64,000 bases of DNA from Hofstenia miamia (GCA_004352715.1 SCFE01000036.1:1287864-1351863), one strand, 5' to 3'. Shown: positions 34,492 through 46,471, counted from the first letter of the stretch. Made by a program: numbers and translations. The notes: generated from the letters alone by a model not told the origin.

Positions 34492-35563
34492 TCTTGTCGA
34501 GAACGGTCGGATATCAAGTTCGCTCTCAAAAGCGGTGCAAGGTGATTTGTTCAGCGGTGTGACGTCCCTGGATGCGGCAATCACTTTGATTGAAAATAAA
34601 AAGAAAACGCCGCTCCACCAAATGTTCGCTAAGCTGAACAAAGAACAGGCAGCTGAAGCACTTCTTTTTCTTTTTAAGAACTCTCTCCTTTCAGTATCTG
34701 ATGTCTCTACTCAATCTCAGCTCGAAGTTCAAACACAAGCAAAGACACCCGAAAACTCAACACCAATTACTACTACTACAGAATCCGTCCTTTCAAAATC
34801 GTCACCACTCACTTATCACTCATTCCCAAGGATGCAACCAACACCTAAGAAACAACCGTCAAAATTGAAATCACGTGTAAAAGAGGTAAAACCCGGGAGT
34901 ACAACCCTCATCATTGGAAGCAGCATTTTGAAATACGCACGTTCGCATCGTCTTCTTCACAATCAATTGACAACAATACACTCTTACCCAGGAAGCAACA
35001 CCACTGAACTCACACGAAAAGTATCGCTTTACCCAAAAACACACGTCAATACTGTCATCTTAAACACTGGCTTGATCGACGCTTTGAATGGCAACATCTC
35101 GAATTTCAAGTCAAATCTGCAAAACCTATTATCTGAAGTCCGTAGAAAATTCACTCCTAGTCGAATCTTTTTCTTTGAAATCACCCCTGTCTGTGCTGAT
35201 GAAAACCTCTCCAAGAACTTTGACATCAAAGAATGCAATCGTATCATGCACAATCTATCTAACAGCAGCTACACTGTCATTCCAGTCTTCGAAAAGTTTC
35301 TACTCTCTCCACGCATTATTGATCCCTCTCTTCTTGCTCGCGATGGTATCCACCTCTCCTACAAAGGTCTTTCACATTTCATTGGTAACTTAAGGAACTT
35401 CTTCTCTAATTCACCGAAAACATTTCGCCTGTCAACACCTCGTTCATCATTTCGTAATCAGAATATATCATATGCAAGTGTTGCATCAAATCACTTACGT
35501 ACCCGCCATCACCTTCTACCTACGCCACAACGCCATATCGCTCAATCTAACTCTCTCATCTAA
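34492..35563 (+). CDS. LINE A ORF1: SGNH-hydrolase (esterase)-like protein
   Basis: The open frame extends upstream through the ATT tract (an Ile run), but the element's part starts about 34492. The first internal ATG is 34622. After a Ser/Thr/Pro-rich linker comes an SGNH/GDSL-like domain. Block I is TTLIIGSSILKYA near 34905; a YPGSN block follows near 34987; then an ILNTGLIDAL block III near 35062 and the DGIHLS Asp/His block V near 35341. CR1-group ORF1 proteins are known to carry such esterase domains, thought to help RNP formation or membrane contact. The Ser in block I and the Asp/His pair are present. ORF1 ends at TAA 35561-35563; ORF2's ATG follows after 5 bases in another frame. Confidence 0.75.
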
Positions 35564-35568
35564 GATCA

Positions 35569-38500
35569 ATGAACTTATTCAGGTGCAGTTTTTATTATAT
35601 TATAATTATTGTTACTATATTAATTAAAGGGCAGTTTGCTATACACCTACATGAATCCCTTAAAAAATTCAGCTATCATCCTTCGAAAATTACAAAGGTA
35701 CATTCAAATTATTATGCTATGAAATTCTATAATTTATTAAGTAATCATTTAAAATTGTTCTTAAAATTTCGACTAATTATTTCTGGAGACATTGAAAGTA
35801 ACCCAGGGCCAACAATTTCCGAAAATAAAATACAAGATGTATTAAATAATTTTAGGAAAAATTTTAAAATTATTTACCTAAATTGTAGAAGTCTTAGTGC
35901 AAATCGCAATGAATTTATTCAAATGGTCAGCAAAATTGGAAATAGCGCTATATATGTATTTACTGAAACTTGGTTAAAAGATTGTGAAAATTTACCATTC
36001 TTATATAATCCAGACTGTAATACTTATGATATTCATTTCAAAAATCGATCTGAACGTGGTGGGGGATTAATGATACTTGTTCCAAAATCCTTAAAATCAA
36101 AACGTAGAAATGATTTAGAAATTAAACATGAGATTTTCGAAAGTATGTGGATTGAACTAAAATCTTTTTCAAATTCTTACAACAGCGAACTCATAAACAT
36201 TTGCTACAATCCAAATAAAAATTATATTTCTGAATTTTGTAACCACAAAATTGAAGAAATAGAATATGCAATTCTTGAAAATAAGTTTATTAGTGTCCTT
36301 GGAGACTTTAATTCTAATTATTTAAATTCTGTTGAATCAAAGAAAATTGATCATATTTGTGATATTTTTGCTTTTCAAACTATTAATAAAACCAACCCAA
36401 CTAGATTTTCTAATTTAATTGACTATTTTCTATCCGATAGTTGTAATAAATATAAAACATATATGTTTGAATCATTTAGTGATCACAATCTTTGCGTTTA
36501 TGTTAGTAACCATAAGTTCAGGACAAAAAATAGGAAAGTTATTTATTCTAGGGATTTTAGCAACTTTAATGAGCAAAAATTTATACACCTCTTGAAGAAC
36601 ATATCCTTTGATATAACCTACACTTTTAATGATGCCGATAGTATGTTAAAATTCATCACTTGTGAAATCACCAAAGCGTTAAACAAAGTAGCACCGCTGC
36701 GAACAAAGTTAATTAGCACTAAATTAAGGCCAGTGATTAACGAACCCCGTGATTCCGACTTGATTAAGGACCTGGTAATTAAGAAAAATAAACTTTTTGA
36801 ACTTGCGAAATCGGATCCCATCAATCTTAATTGGACTAATTATGAACACGCTAAGCAATTAATCAAAAAGAGCCGCAAATTTAATTATGAATGTAAGTTA
36901 AAGGATTATTTCAAACGCCTAAAGAAATCTAACCAAAAATGGAATTTTCTTAATAAAAGCATTGGTAAAACTAAGGGGCTAAACATAAGCATTGAAGGAA
37001 TCAAACATGATAATAAGATGTACAAGAATAAGAAGGATATCGCAAACATTTTAAACAGAAATTTTGAAAATATGGGTAAATTCAATTTTAAATTCGGAAA
37101 AATTGGAAATAATTCACCCCAACAACCTGATATACGCAAGGAATGGTTTCATTTCAACTTAATTTCCTACTATGAGCTTAGAAATGTAATAAATAAGCTA
37201 GATAATAATAAATCATGTGGATCCAGTAACCTGCCGTATTGGATAATTAAGAAATATTTTTATATTTTTGGTGAATACCTGCTTGTAGCATTTAATCAAA
37301 GTATTATAAATAATGACTTTCCTACCCTTTTAAAGCAATCTGATATTTCACCGTTATATAAAAAAGGAGACCCGCTAGACCCCATGAACTACAGGCCAAT
37401 TAGTATAACACACCCCTTCTCAAAAATATTTGAAAAACTACTAGCCGCACAAATGTACAAATTTATCAATGACAATCAAATTTTATCAAGTAATCAATTT
37501 GGATTTCCTAAATTCAGCACATCGGATGCGATTTTATCAATCATAGAAAAAATTTAACAAAATTTAAATCAAAATTTGTTTACAGCGGTTGCTTTACTTG
37601 ATTTAAGCAAAGCATTTAATTCAATGAATTTCGATATTTTAGAAGAAAAATTAAGGCTAGAAGGTTTTAGTGTCAATGCAATAAATTTCATTATGAGTTT
37701 TTTAGAGAATCGCAGACAAAGAGTAAAAATTGATCACATTTTCTCAGACTATACTACTACAAATCTAGGCGTACCACAAGGAACTGTATTAGGACCCATT
37801 CTTTTCGCACTTTATGTCAATGACATTTCAAAATCCTTGACAAATGGAACTATTTACCAATATGCAGACGATACTTGTATATTACGGACAGCAAAAAATC
37901 CCTTTGAGGCAACCAAACATTTGACAAAAGATATTGAAAATCTCGTAACATATTTCAATCATAATAAACTAAAAATCAATTCTGACAAAACTCAATTTAT
38001 CATCTTTTCATCTAAACAACAACAAAAGCTTACTAAAAATTTTAAAATTAATGTTTGTGATAACGAAATTAGTCAAAGTAAATGTGTAAACTATCTAGGT
38101 GTATTATTAGACAATGACTTAAATTTCGATAATTTCTTCTCCCACAAATTAAAAAAGATGGCATGTGGAATAAAATATTTGTACCATTTGCGCCATGTAG
38201 GAAAATCATCGCATGTAGAACTAATTCATTCATTTGTCTTAAGTCAATTTAATTACTGTGCATTTCTTTTTCAAAATCTCACATCGCAAAAACGTTCATC
38301 ATTAGCAAAAATGTTTAACTGGGCATTTAGAACACTTAATTATATTGAAAAACATGAATCCATAACGCAATTAAGATCATCATATAACATTTTGGCCCCG
38401 AATTACTTTATTCAGTATCAATCTTTATGTATGATTCACAAATTTATTCATGAATTAAGTTCATTAAGTTTTCTTAATAATTACATCAAAATCAATAAAA

Positions 38501-38703
38501 GAAATAAAACACTTTTTAGCATCAATAATCGTCAAGATTCATTTTCTTTTAAATGTTCAATCTCTTGGAATGATTTAAGTATTGATATAAAATGTGAGAA
38601 AAACTATAAACACTTCAAGAAAAAAATAAAACAATTTCTATTAAGTAGGCAAACATTATTGGGCATAGATAATAAACTCAACGCATGGTCAAATTACTTT
38701 TAA
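35569..38703 (+). pseudogene. LINE A ORF2: 2A leader, endonuclease, reverse transcriptase (one premature stop)
   Basis: A single frame of 1,044 codons interrupted only by TAA at 37555-37557. N-terminus: a hydrophobic leader, then GDIESNPGP (residues 73-81). The endonuclease follows with IIYLNCRSLSANRN, FTETWL (~132), RGGGLMILVPK, VLGDFNSNY (~244) and FSDHN (~304), all hallmarks of the apurinic-type (EEP) nuclease. The RT has SDISPLYKKGDP, NYRPISITHPFSKIFEKLL, LDLSKAFNSMNF (motif A; the second Asp of the usual AFD is Asn), GVPQGTVLGPILFALYVNDI and QYADDTCI (YADD at ~765). The thumb follows with VNYLGVLLDNDLNF. The stop lies between the fingers and motif A, so this copy cannot make a complete RT without readthrough. 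Confidence 0.88.
35785..35811 (+). other. 2A-like ribosome-skipping motif
   Basis: Codes for GDIESNPGP, an exact match to the D-x-E-x-NPG|P consensus at which eukaryotic ribosomes skip one peptide bond. It lies 80 codons into LINE A ORF2, after a hydrophobic stretch (LKLFLKFRLIIS) and just before the endonuclease domain. 2A-like sequences in this position are known from other CR1-like LINEs of marine invertebrates. The expected products are an ~80-residue leader and a processed endonuclease/RT beginning with Pro. Confidence 0.75.
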
Positions 38704-38811
38704 AACTGCCTTTTAATTAATATTGCATATTTAATTAGTTTTGTAAATATTTTTGTCATGTGTTAGTTTATAGTTTTTATATACATTTAAGCAATAAATT
38801 TGCTTTGACTC

Positions 38812-38855
<44 letters not shown>

Positions 38856-38949
38856 ATTATTATTATTATTATTATAATACTGATAATTGGAGAGGATCTT
38901 TTCGCAGGAATTTTTCATAGTCCATGTGAAGCTTCCAATCCTGAGCGAA

Positions 38950-40600
38950 AACTGTTTTTACTGTGCCAATGCTAATAACAAAAGCTTCAAATATCATTCT
39001 TAGAAATACCTACCGGTTTTACATTCCCAATTTTTTCAATTGCTAAATATTTAAATAATTGATGCATTTTCGCCATCAGATTGTTTATTTCTTTGAGCAA
39101 TCTAGGTTGAAGCATTGATAGTAATAGAAATTAGTTTGGTTCAGCATTATAGTTTCCTTATCTTATTAGAAAATATTACGTGTAGCGTTTCTCGGTTGCA
39201 AAGCGAATCGCGTTAGTACCATCATGTTCACTCCTACTCACAGACATAGCAAAAAAAGACTGATTTCAAAATATTATAAAACAAATTCCACAATAGTTAT
39301 AGTAATCGATGAAGAACTAGAGCACTGTTTATTGACAAAAAAAGTCATTAACCCAGAGATAGACATGGACCAAAAATTCAGGCCCAATCCCCGCATACAT
39401 ATTTAAAGTAATGCCAATTCGGCCCATTTTAGGCCAATTTTTTTAATATTTATCAAAAAATATTCTCAAATTCTTCGGTTTGCTACACCAAATTTGAAGA
39501 TGCTAAGTTTGTAATTGGAAGAGTATATAATAATAATGTAAAAGTTAAAATGCATAGTTATATTTTTATAACTCATATAGCATTCACTGCATTTCGTTGA
39601 CCGGCGTGCACTGTAGCTTAATAGCACCCATTTTTATTAAATTTCACCAAACCTTTTCAAATACTCGAACCAAGTGCTGCCCAGTCCATGTCTATTTCTG
39701 CATCACCACTACCAATATAGTCCCACAATCTCGGAGTCAATCATGGATAGCAGCTTTTGTTGTGTATTTCAGAATGTATTGCACAGAAGGGAATGAAAAT
39801 TGGGGAAAAACATGAATTTCTTAGAACTGGAACACTTCTTATTGCTCTATAGATTATAGTTTCTACTTTAAACTATGCTTCCCACATAACAATCATTCTT
39901 CTGTTTAACATGACGTATGCTTTCGTTCAATAATCGGCCATGATGAACTATTCATACAATACCTCTTAGCATGTAGTCCACAGAATTTTTCAATTTTTTT
40001 AGATTGGTATAAGAAATGAGAATTATTGAAAACGTGTTATTTTTATCATGATTTATAATTTTCAAACAAGATACTGAGGAGTCGTGATAAATCAAGTGTT
40101 TTGTTGAAATATATGTAGATGAAATTCAATAGAAATATACCTAGTTGACATTACATTACTTGTATATTAACTCACAATTTGATGCAAGATGGACTGCACC
40201 ATGTTCTATAGTAATGTTAATGAATTTCACTAAGATTTTAACCGATTAATTAGGCTATTTGACGAAATGCAGAGATGGACATGGGATGGATTTGGGCCGA
40301 AGAAATGTAAAAGATGGACCTAATTTTAATAAAAACTGATCATGATCAGTCAAGCTGAATCATGCTGTCTGCAAAGTAACAAGCAGCAGTATCAATGTAT
40401 TCACTCATATTTTTAAATGTAGCCATAAATGCACCATAATTTTTTAAGATTTTAGTTCACTAATAGTGATATAAAAACTTACAATAATGGTGGAAATTTA
40501 CGGCTCATTGTATAATAAAAGTTGTTTTCACTGTAGAAATTTATGTAACTCAATAATAGAGCTCTAAAGCAATGCACCTAACAAGTGTTATTTACTATTC
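38950..40600. other. Non-coding DNA with possible hAT-like ends
   Basis: No gene recognised. CAGAGATAGACATGG at 39356 and CAGAGATGGACATGGG at 40268 are similar and begin like hAT termini, but no complete element could be drawn. Confidence 0.35.
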
Positions 40601-40605
40601 TCTGG

Positions 40606-41457
40606 CAGAATTGTAATTTGGTCGAAAACAATTGGATCAATCCCGACCCATATAAAATTACTAACATTCTGACCCGACCCATATAAAATCAACATTCTGA
40701 CCCAACTCGAACAAACAATGAAATAAAAGTTGTAAACAATTAATTTTCATTAAATAGTCAATTGATTTTAATAAACATGTGCTTCTCAAAAGTTCATAAT
40801 TACACTCATTTAATAAACATGTGCTTCTCAAAAGTTCATAATTACACTCCTTTTTAAAGCTTAAGACCAACTACGTTTTTGCACAGAAGTTCAATGTAGC
40901 AAACAGTCAAGAAAAAAGCACTGTCAGATGCACAACAAGGACTAAGAAGTACAAACTAGAACGCATGCTTTTAAAGAAAATGGAAGGAAACAAATACTAA
41001 AGCTATAAAATGCTTAAAATATGCATTTCATCCTAAACTTTTGTAAATGACTGCATAATCTACTTCAAAGCTTTGTAATGGTGAAGCCTCTAAAGCTGTT
41101 ATGACTCTTATTTTCGGATGAAGATTTCAAATAACAAGCACATTTCTTTCCATAGCAGCAAGTTTCACACGAAAATTATGCTCAATGCACTTTCAATTAT
41201 TTATTCCAAAACCTTGTCTATTATCCTATACCACTTCTGTATAAATTGCCATCATTTTGGTTGCTCACAACTCGCATTTACCTGTAAATTGTCAATATTA
41301 TTTAAATTTTTAAAGTTTAAGTATTACCCATAATTTTGATTTAAAGTCATCCGACCGAACCCTCCCCGACAATAACCCAACCCATTCTATTTATGGTTTA
41401 AAAACAGTAACTCAATCTGACCCGGTTTGAGGTCGGCCCGAGCCGTTTACAACTCTA
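40606..41457. mobile_element. Probable non-autonomous hAT-like element
   Basis: The left end reads CAGAATTGTAATTTGGTCG. The right end, complemented, reads TAGAGTTGTAAACGGCTCGG. Near both ends are GC-rich degenerate repeats (CCCGACCC and ACCCAACCC type), unlike the AT-rich interior. A 42 bp direct duplication lies inside at about 40770-40855. No matching 8 bp target duplication was found, so the call rests on the ends. Confidence 0.4.
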
Positions 41458-41459
41458 GT

Positions 41460-42235
41460 CCTTTATAAATCAGCTATACAGCTGAACTACAAAGTGGGGA
41501 CATAAAGTTTAATTTACAATATAAATTTCTAGACAAATGTTATTAGAGTGTGGATTGTAATGCGCATGTGGCGTATATATTAACATAAAGTATGAAAGAA
41601 ATATTACAATCAATTTTCCTATACAATCATAATAATGTTTTTGCTATTGTATGTATTATGATGTAAACGATTCCATATCAATTAGTCATTTTCTAATAAC
41701 AAAATTGTACATTTACGCATCATTAAAATAAAATATCTCAGAAAAAACAAATACATATTAGCATTAACTAGTTTGCAAAATGAATAAAAAGCAAAATCTA
41801 AATACTAAGAACGCATTATAAACATGAGCATTGATATTAGTCATTGCTATGACACAATAATACACACTAAGCTCCTCGTTAGAGGATTTACTTCGCCTCC
41901 AATAACTCAACCCAACCCGCCGTCCCCCAAATATCGATCTAATCTGTTTTTGTCTTACTACTGACCATCGTTACATATGAATATATAAAGAGATATTTAT
42001 GACTAACTGGTAAAAATGAAATGCTTCGAAATTAATAGATTATATAATTCATTTTTACCATTTTTCTGTAATTAGAAAAATTTTGCTTAAAATAGTATCT
42101 TAATTAATCTATATACTAAGATAATTTTAATCGATAGTGTAATTATTTTTTAAGATAAATGTTGTTTCTGATCAAAAAGTTTTTTCCAAGCTACAATGTT
42201 GCACTTGTTGCTTAAGTAGAAAGAATTCTAGCAAC
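41460..42235. other. Non-coding DNA
   Basis: No gene or element recognised. Confidence 0.4.
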
Positions 42236-42239
42236 CTGA

Positions 42240-43060
42240 ATGTGTGTAATTAAAGTTGAATTTTCAACCAGAAATGTTTCTAGTGAAGTGGGTTGTTCAA
42301 GCTCTACGTCCTGGAGAATAATGAAATATGACTTAAAATTGCATCCATACAAAATTCACCTTGGGCAACTCCTCACTGATGAGCACCGAGAACGAAGATT
42401 ATCCTTTTCGGAAAAATTTCTCCGTGATTACCAGAGCGAATCAATAAAAGATGTTATCTTTTCAAATGAATCAAATTTCTCGCTTAGTGGAGTAGTCAAC
42501 AGACAGAATACTCGTTTCTGGGTTCATGAACAGCCATCTCCAATAGAGTTGAAGCAATTTGACTCTAAGTTGATGGTCTGGGCTGGATTTTCTGGTAAAA
42601 CAAAGCTCCCGATTGTCATTCTTTCTTTTGGCTCAACCTTGAATTCTGAGACTTACATCAGCTTCATTGAAGAGACAATAGTCCCATTTCTGAAGAGAAA
42701 GAAGCTGTGGTGATCCTCTGTCTTTCAACAAGACGGAGCTCGTCCCCATACTTCAAACAATGCTCTTGAAGCTCTGAAGAGATTGCTTCCAGGAGGATTA
42801 ATCAGTAACAGAACTGAAGAATTTTGGCCTGCTTGTAGCCCCGATCTAACACTACTGGATTTTTTCCTGTCGGATTACATGAAAAACAAGGTCTAAAGTA
42901 TTCCTCGTCCCAAGAACCTTGATGAACAGAGGGAAAAGATCACACAGGTTTATGAGGTCAATGCTTCAAAATTCAGTTCAAGATGTTTTTAAAAGGCTGA
43001 AACTTTGTGTTGAACATCGAGGTGGACACTTGAATGACATTATTTTTTAAAATTATTTTT
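42240..43060 (+). pseudogene. Mariner-family transposase (DD41D type), decayed
   Basis: The open part 42240-42713 has a helix-turn-helix piece (EVGCSSSTSWRIMKYDLKLH), then DVIFSNESNFSLSG and VNRQNTRFWVHEQPSP, then LMVWAGFSG. After a stop the same frame continues with VFQQDGARPHTS and WPACSPDLTLLDFFLSDYMK. The second and third catalytic positions (QQD and LLD) are 41 residues apart, as in DD41D transposases. The first catalytic Asp (usual FSDES) is Asn (FSNES). With two or more stops and this substitution the gene is dead. Terminal inverted repeats were not found. Confidence 0.75.
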
Positions 43061-43064
43061 GTAG

Positions 43065-44065
43065 TTAAAAAATAAAATCCGGGTCAGCCGAGTCACCGAG
43101 TCAATTTTTCCATAGGCTTTCCTGATCTCTTGGGACACTGGGTCACATCTATATAAACAAATAATTGAAATAAATTACAAAAAAGGTTAATCTCAATAAT
43201 GTAAGGCGTATTATTAAGTAACCATTGAATTACAAAAATGAAATATGCACCTTAAGTAATTTTAATGGTTTCAGAAGTTTTTCTAAGTCGATTTTTGTTT
43301 TCTTCTGTAATAGGGCTCTGCGAATTCCCTTGTTTTATTGCATTCGAATCCAAAATATAAATGGGTTTACGTAATAATTTCCATAGCAAAACATGCGTTT
43401 AAAAACGACTTTGAAACATGAAAAAATTTAACTTTTTTTTCTACAATAGAGGAATTCAAATGAGAAAGTGTGATTTACGTATTTCAAAAAGAAGTGTTAG
43501 CTTCCGAAATGTTCTGTTTTGAAAAATGTTTTAGATCAGTGACTGTACTGTACCAAAATTCGTGTTAGAATTGTTATTCAAGAGAAAAATACCTATTAAA
43601 GTATATTTACATAACATTTGATTAAACTGTTAGTCAGGTAAGCACAATTGTCAATTACACTTCAATTTGGCAAGGATTTTGGAGTTTGTTCCAAGAATAC
43701 TGCATTGTTTGATGGAAATAGCATTCTAGGCAACTACTTCTGCTAAAAACCGACATTATCGGCTAAATAATTACGACTAGTGGCCGATAAAGACGATTTT
43801 TATTAAAGATGGCGGGATTCATTTGAAAAGCTATTCGTGCATAAAATATTGAACTCGAGTATCTGAGAAATTACTTAATAGATCAAAGGACTTTTTGTAT
43901 TGATTTTATTTTATCAGCAATCTATAATGATGCTGATCCTGGGCATACTGACATAGTCTGTCATTCAAAATTAATGATTGCTAGCGCCGCTATTCCTCAG
44001 AAAACAATAATTATCTTGGAGTTGATTTTACATGTAATCTATACACCTACAATAATGGACTCGAT
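43065..44065. other. Non-coding DNA
   Basis: Contains an imperfect palindrome, TTATCGGCTA .. TAGTGGCCGATAA, at about 43755-43790. Nothing else recognised. Confidence 0.4.
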
Positions 44066-44067
44066 TT

Positions 44068-46241
44068 TGTCGTGATTCCATACACTCTTTTGCATTAGGT
44101 GTTACTATGCTTTGAATGTTCTTATAACATTAGATGGTTAATTAAGTAGGGTCATTTTCTAAAATAGTGAATTAAAATCATTTTACCAATGTATGATGAT
44201 GATCACATTTTTTACTTATTTCGTTCCTAAAATATTAAAAACACAACATATGGTTTGTTTAAAGTTTATTCATTTATTAAATATCTAATGCATCCCATTG
44301 AAATAAAAGCGTAAATATTATAATCAATCTTGTAATTTTTAATTTTTTATTTTAATATACCCTACTATCTATCTATCTATTATTCTTATTTCTCACAGGT
44401 TCATGCTGGTATCTCTCTCAGCTCGGGGAACTCACCAGTTCCCAAGGAGACTGAGAGCTTTCCTCATGACTCTAGCTGTTCCTAACAATGCTGCCTTCTG
44501 TGCTACTGCTCCTCCCCACTTTGGTACTCCGAACTCCTCCAAGTATCTCTTATGTTTCTTACTCACTGGTCCTAGTGCTCCTACAACTACCGGTACTACT
44601 TCAAATTTCTTCACCTTCCACAGCCTTTCTATTCCTCTGCCAACTCCCGTTACTTGTCTATCTTCTCTTTCTCCTTGATTTCTATATTCCTGTCCTTTGG
44701 TACTGCTATGTAAATCACTTTTCCCAATCTTTTCTCTTTGTCTACTACTACTATGTCTGGCCTCCGTGCTTCTATTACCTTACTTGTCAGTATGTTGAAG
44801 TCCCACAGTATCTTGACCTTATCATTCTCTATGACTCCCTGTTTCTTGTGCTCATACCACTTGTCTCCTGCTTCTAACCCATGCTGCCTATTCAAGCTCC
44901 AATGTACCATTCGTCCCACCTTGTCATGCCTGAACTTATACTCATTCTGCGCCAACTTCTCACACCCTGCTATCAGATGATCTACTGTCTCCGCTTCTTT
45001 CTTATATAGCCTACACTTATCACTTACTTCTACTCTTCTGTCTATATGCACCTTCACCCAGTTTGTTCTTATTGCTTGCCCCTGTGCTGCCATTATCAGT
45101 GCTTCTGTTTCTCGTTTTAGTCCTGCTTTCTTTAATCACTTGTTGCTTTTTTCTCTGTCACATTTTTCTGTGTTCCTCCATTATTCTCCCCTGTCGTGAT
45201 TCCATACACTCTTTTGCATTAGGTGTTACTATGCTTTGAATGTTCTTATAACATTAGATGGTTAATTAAGTAGGGTCATTTTCTAAAATAGTGAATTAAA
45301 ATCATTTTACCAATGTATGATGATGATCACATTTTTTACTTATTTCGTTCCTAAAATATTAAAAACACAACATATGGTTTGTTTAAAGTTTATTCATTTA
45401 TTAAATATCTAATGCATCCCATTGAAATAAAAGCGTAAATATTATTATCAATCTTGTAATTTTTAATTTTTTATTTTAATATACCCTACTATCTATCTAT
45501 CTATTATTCTTATTTCTCACAGGTTCATGCTGGTATCTCTCTCAGCTCGGGGAACTCACCAGTTCCCAAGGAGACTGAGAGCTTTCCTCATGACTCTAGC
45601 TGTTCCTAACAATGCTGCCTTCTGTGCTACTGCTCCTCCCCACTTTGGTACTCCGAACTCCTCCAAGTATCTCTTATGTTTCTTACTCACTGGTCCTAGT
45701 GCTCCTACAACTACCGGTACTACTTCAAATTTCTTCACCTTCCACAGCCTTTCTATTCCTCTGCCAACTCCCGTTACTTGTCTATCTTCTCTTTCTCCTT
45801 GATTTCTATATTCCTGTCCTTTGGTACTGCTATGTAAATCACTTTTCCCAATCTTTTCTCTTTGTCTACTACTACTATGTCTGGCCTCCGTGCTTCTATT
45901 ACCTTACTTGTCAGTATGTTGAAGTCCCACAGTATCTTGACCTTATCATTCTCTATGACTCCCTGTTTCTTGTGCTCATACCACTTGTCTCCTGCTTCTA
46001 ACCCATGCTGCCTATTCAAGCTCCAATGTACCATTCGTCCCACCTTGTCATGCCTGAACTTATACTCATTCTGCGCCAACTTCTCACACCCTGCTATCAG
46101 ATGATCTACTGTCTCCGCTTCTTTCTTATATAGCCTACACTTATCACTTACTTCTACTCTTCTGTCTATATGCACCTTCACCCAGTTTGTTCTTATTGCT
46201 TGCCCCTGTGCTGCCATTATCAGTGCTTCTGTTTCTCGTTT
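44068..46241. repeat. 1,124 bp direct duplication ending at a gap
   Basis: 44068-45191 recurs from 45192 until the 230-N gap starts at 46242. The copies appear almost identical; one difference noted is ATTATAATC (near 44317) against ATTATTATC (near 45441). Near-identity plus the adjacent gap suggests an unmerged contig overlap or haplotype, though a real recent tandem duplication is not excluded. Confidence 0.8.
44400..45117 (-). pseudogene. C-terminal part of an R2/R4-type LINE with restriction-like endonuclease
   Basis: The minus strand encodes ALIMAAQGQAIRTNWVKVHI, then CRLYKKEAETVDHLIAGCEK, the CCHC knuckle before the nuclease with its second Cys changed to Tyr. KFRHDKVGRMVHW follows, then ARRPDIVVVDKEKRLGKVIY with IAVPKDRN, the R..PD..(D)..IDIA-P-D pattern of a PD-(D/E)XK restriction-like endonuclease. 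A frameshift near 44640 leads into RYLEEFGVPKWGGAVAQKAA at the C-terminus. This layout (nuclease after the RT) is that of R2, R4 and Dong LINEs, unlike the CR1 copies here. A second copy at 45524-46241 is the duplication. The RT lies in or beyond the gap. Confidence 0.7.
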
Positions 46242-46471
46242 NNNNNNNNNNNNNNNNNNNNNNNNNNNNNNNNNNNNNNNNNNNNNNNNNNNNNNNNNNN
46301 NNNNNNNNNNNNNNNNNNNNNNNNNNNNNNNNNNNNNNNNNNNNNNNNNNNNNNNNNNNNNNNNNNNNNNNNNNNNNNNNNNNNNNNNNNNNNNNNNNNN
46401 NNNNNNNNNNNNNNNNNNNNNNNNNNNNNNNNNNNNNNNNNNNNNNNNNNNNNNNNNNNNNNNNNNNNNNN
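46242..46471. other. Assembly gap (230 N) followed by a TTA microsatellite
   Basis: Undetermined bases; a TTA tract follows at 46472-46497. Open frames running through the N run have no meaning. Confidence 0.95.

Larger units (their letters stand above)
34434..38880 (+). mobile_element. CR1-like LINE copy A, nearly intact, between ATT microsatellites
   Basis: The element begins after an ATT tract at about 34434-34489 and ends at an ATT tract at about 38811-38875. Between them are ORF1 (esterase-like), ORF2 (2A-like leader, endonuclease, reverse transcriptase) and a ~110 bp 3' UTR. Length without the tracts is about 4.3 kb, the usual size for CR1-group elements with two ORFs. Only one in-frame stop spoils ORF2, so the insertion is young compared with the other LINE copies here. 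No target-site duplication can be defined inside the microsatellite. Confidence 0.85.

Noticed and set aside
40661-40870. 69-codon minus-strand frame with a repeated peptide
   Set aside because: Caused by the 42 bp tandem duplication inside a hAT-like element.
44403-46001. Plus-strand frames of 91 and 129 codons, each present twice
   Set aside because: They are the antisense of the R2/R4-type LINE fragment, which has clear motifs on the minus strand.
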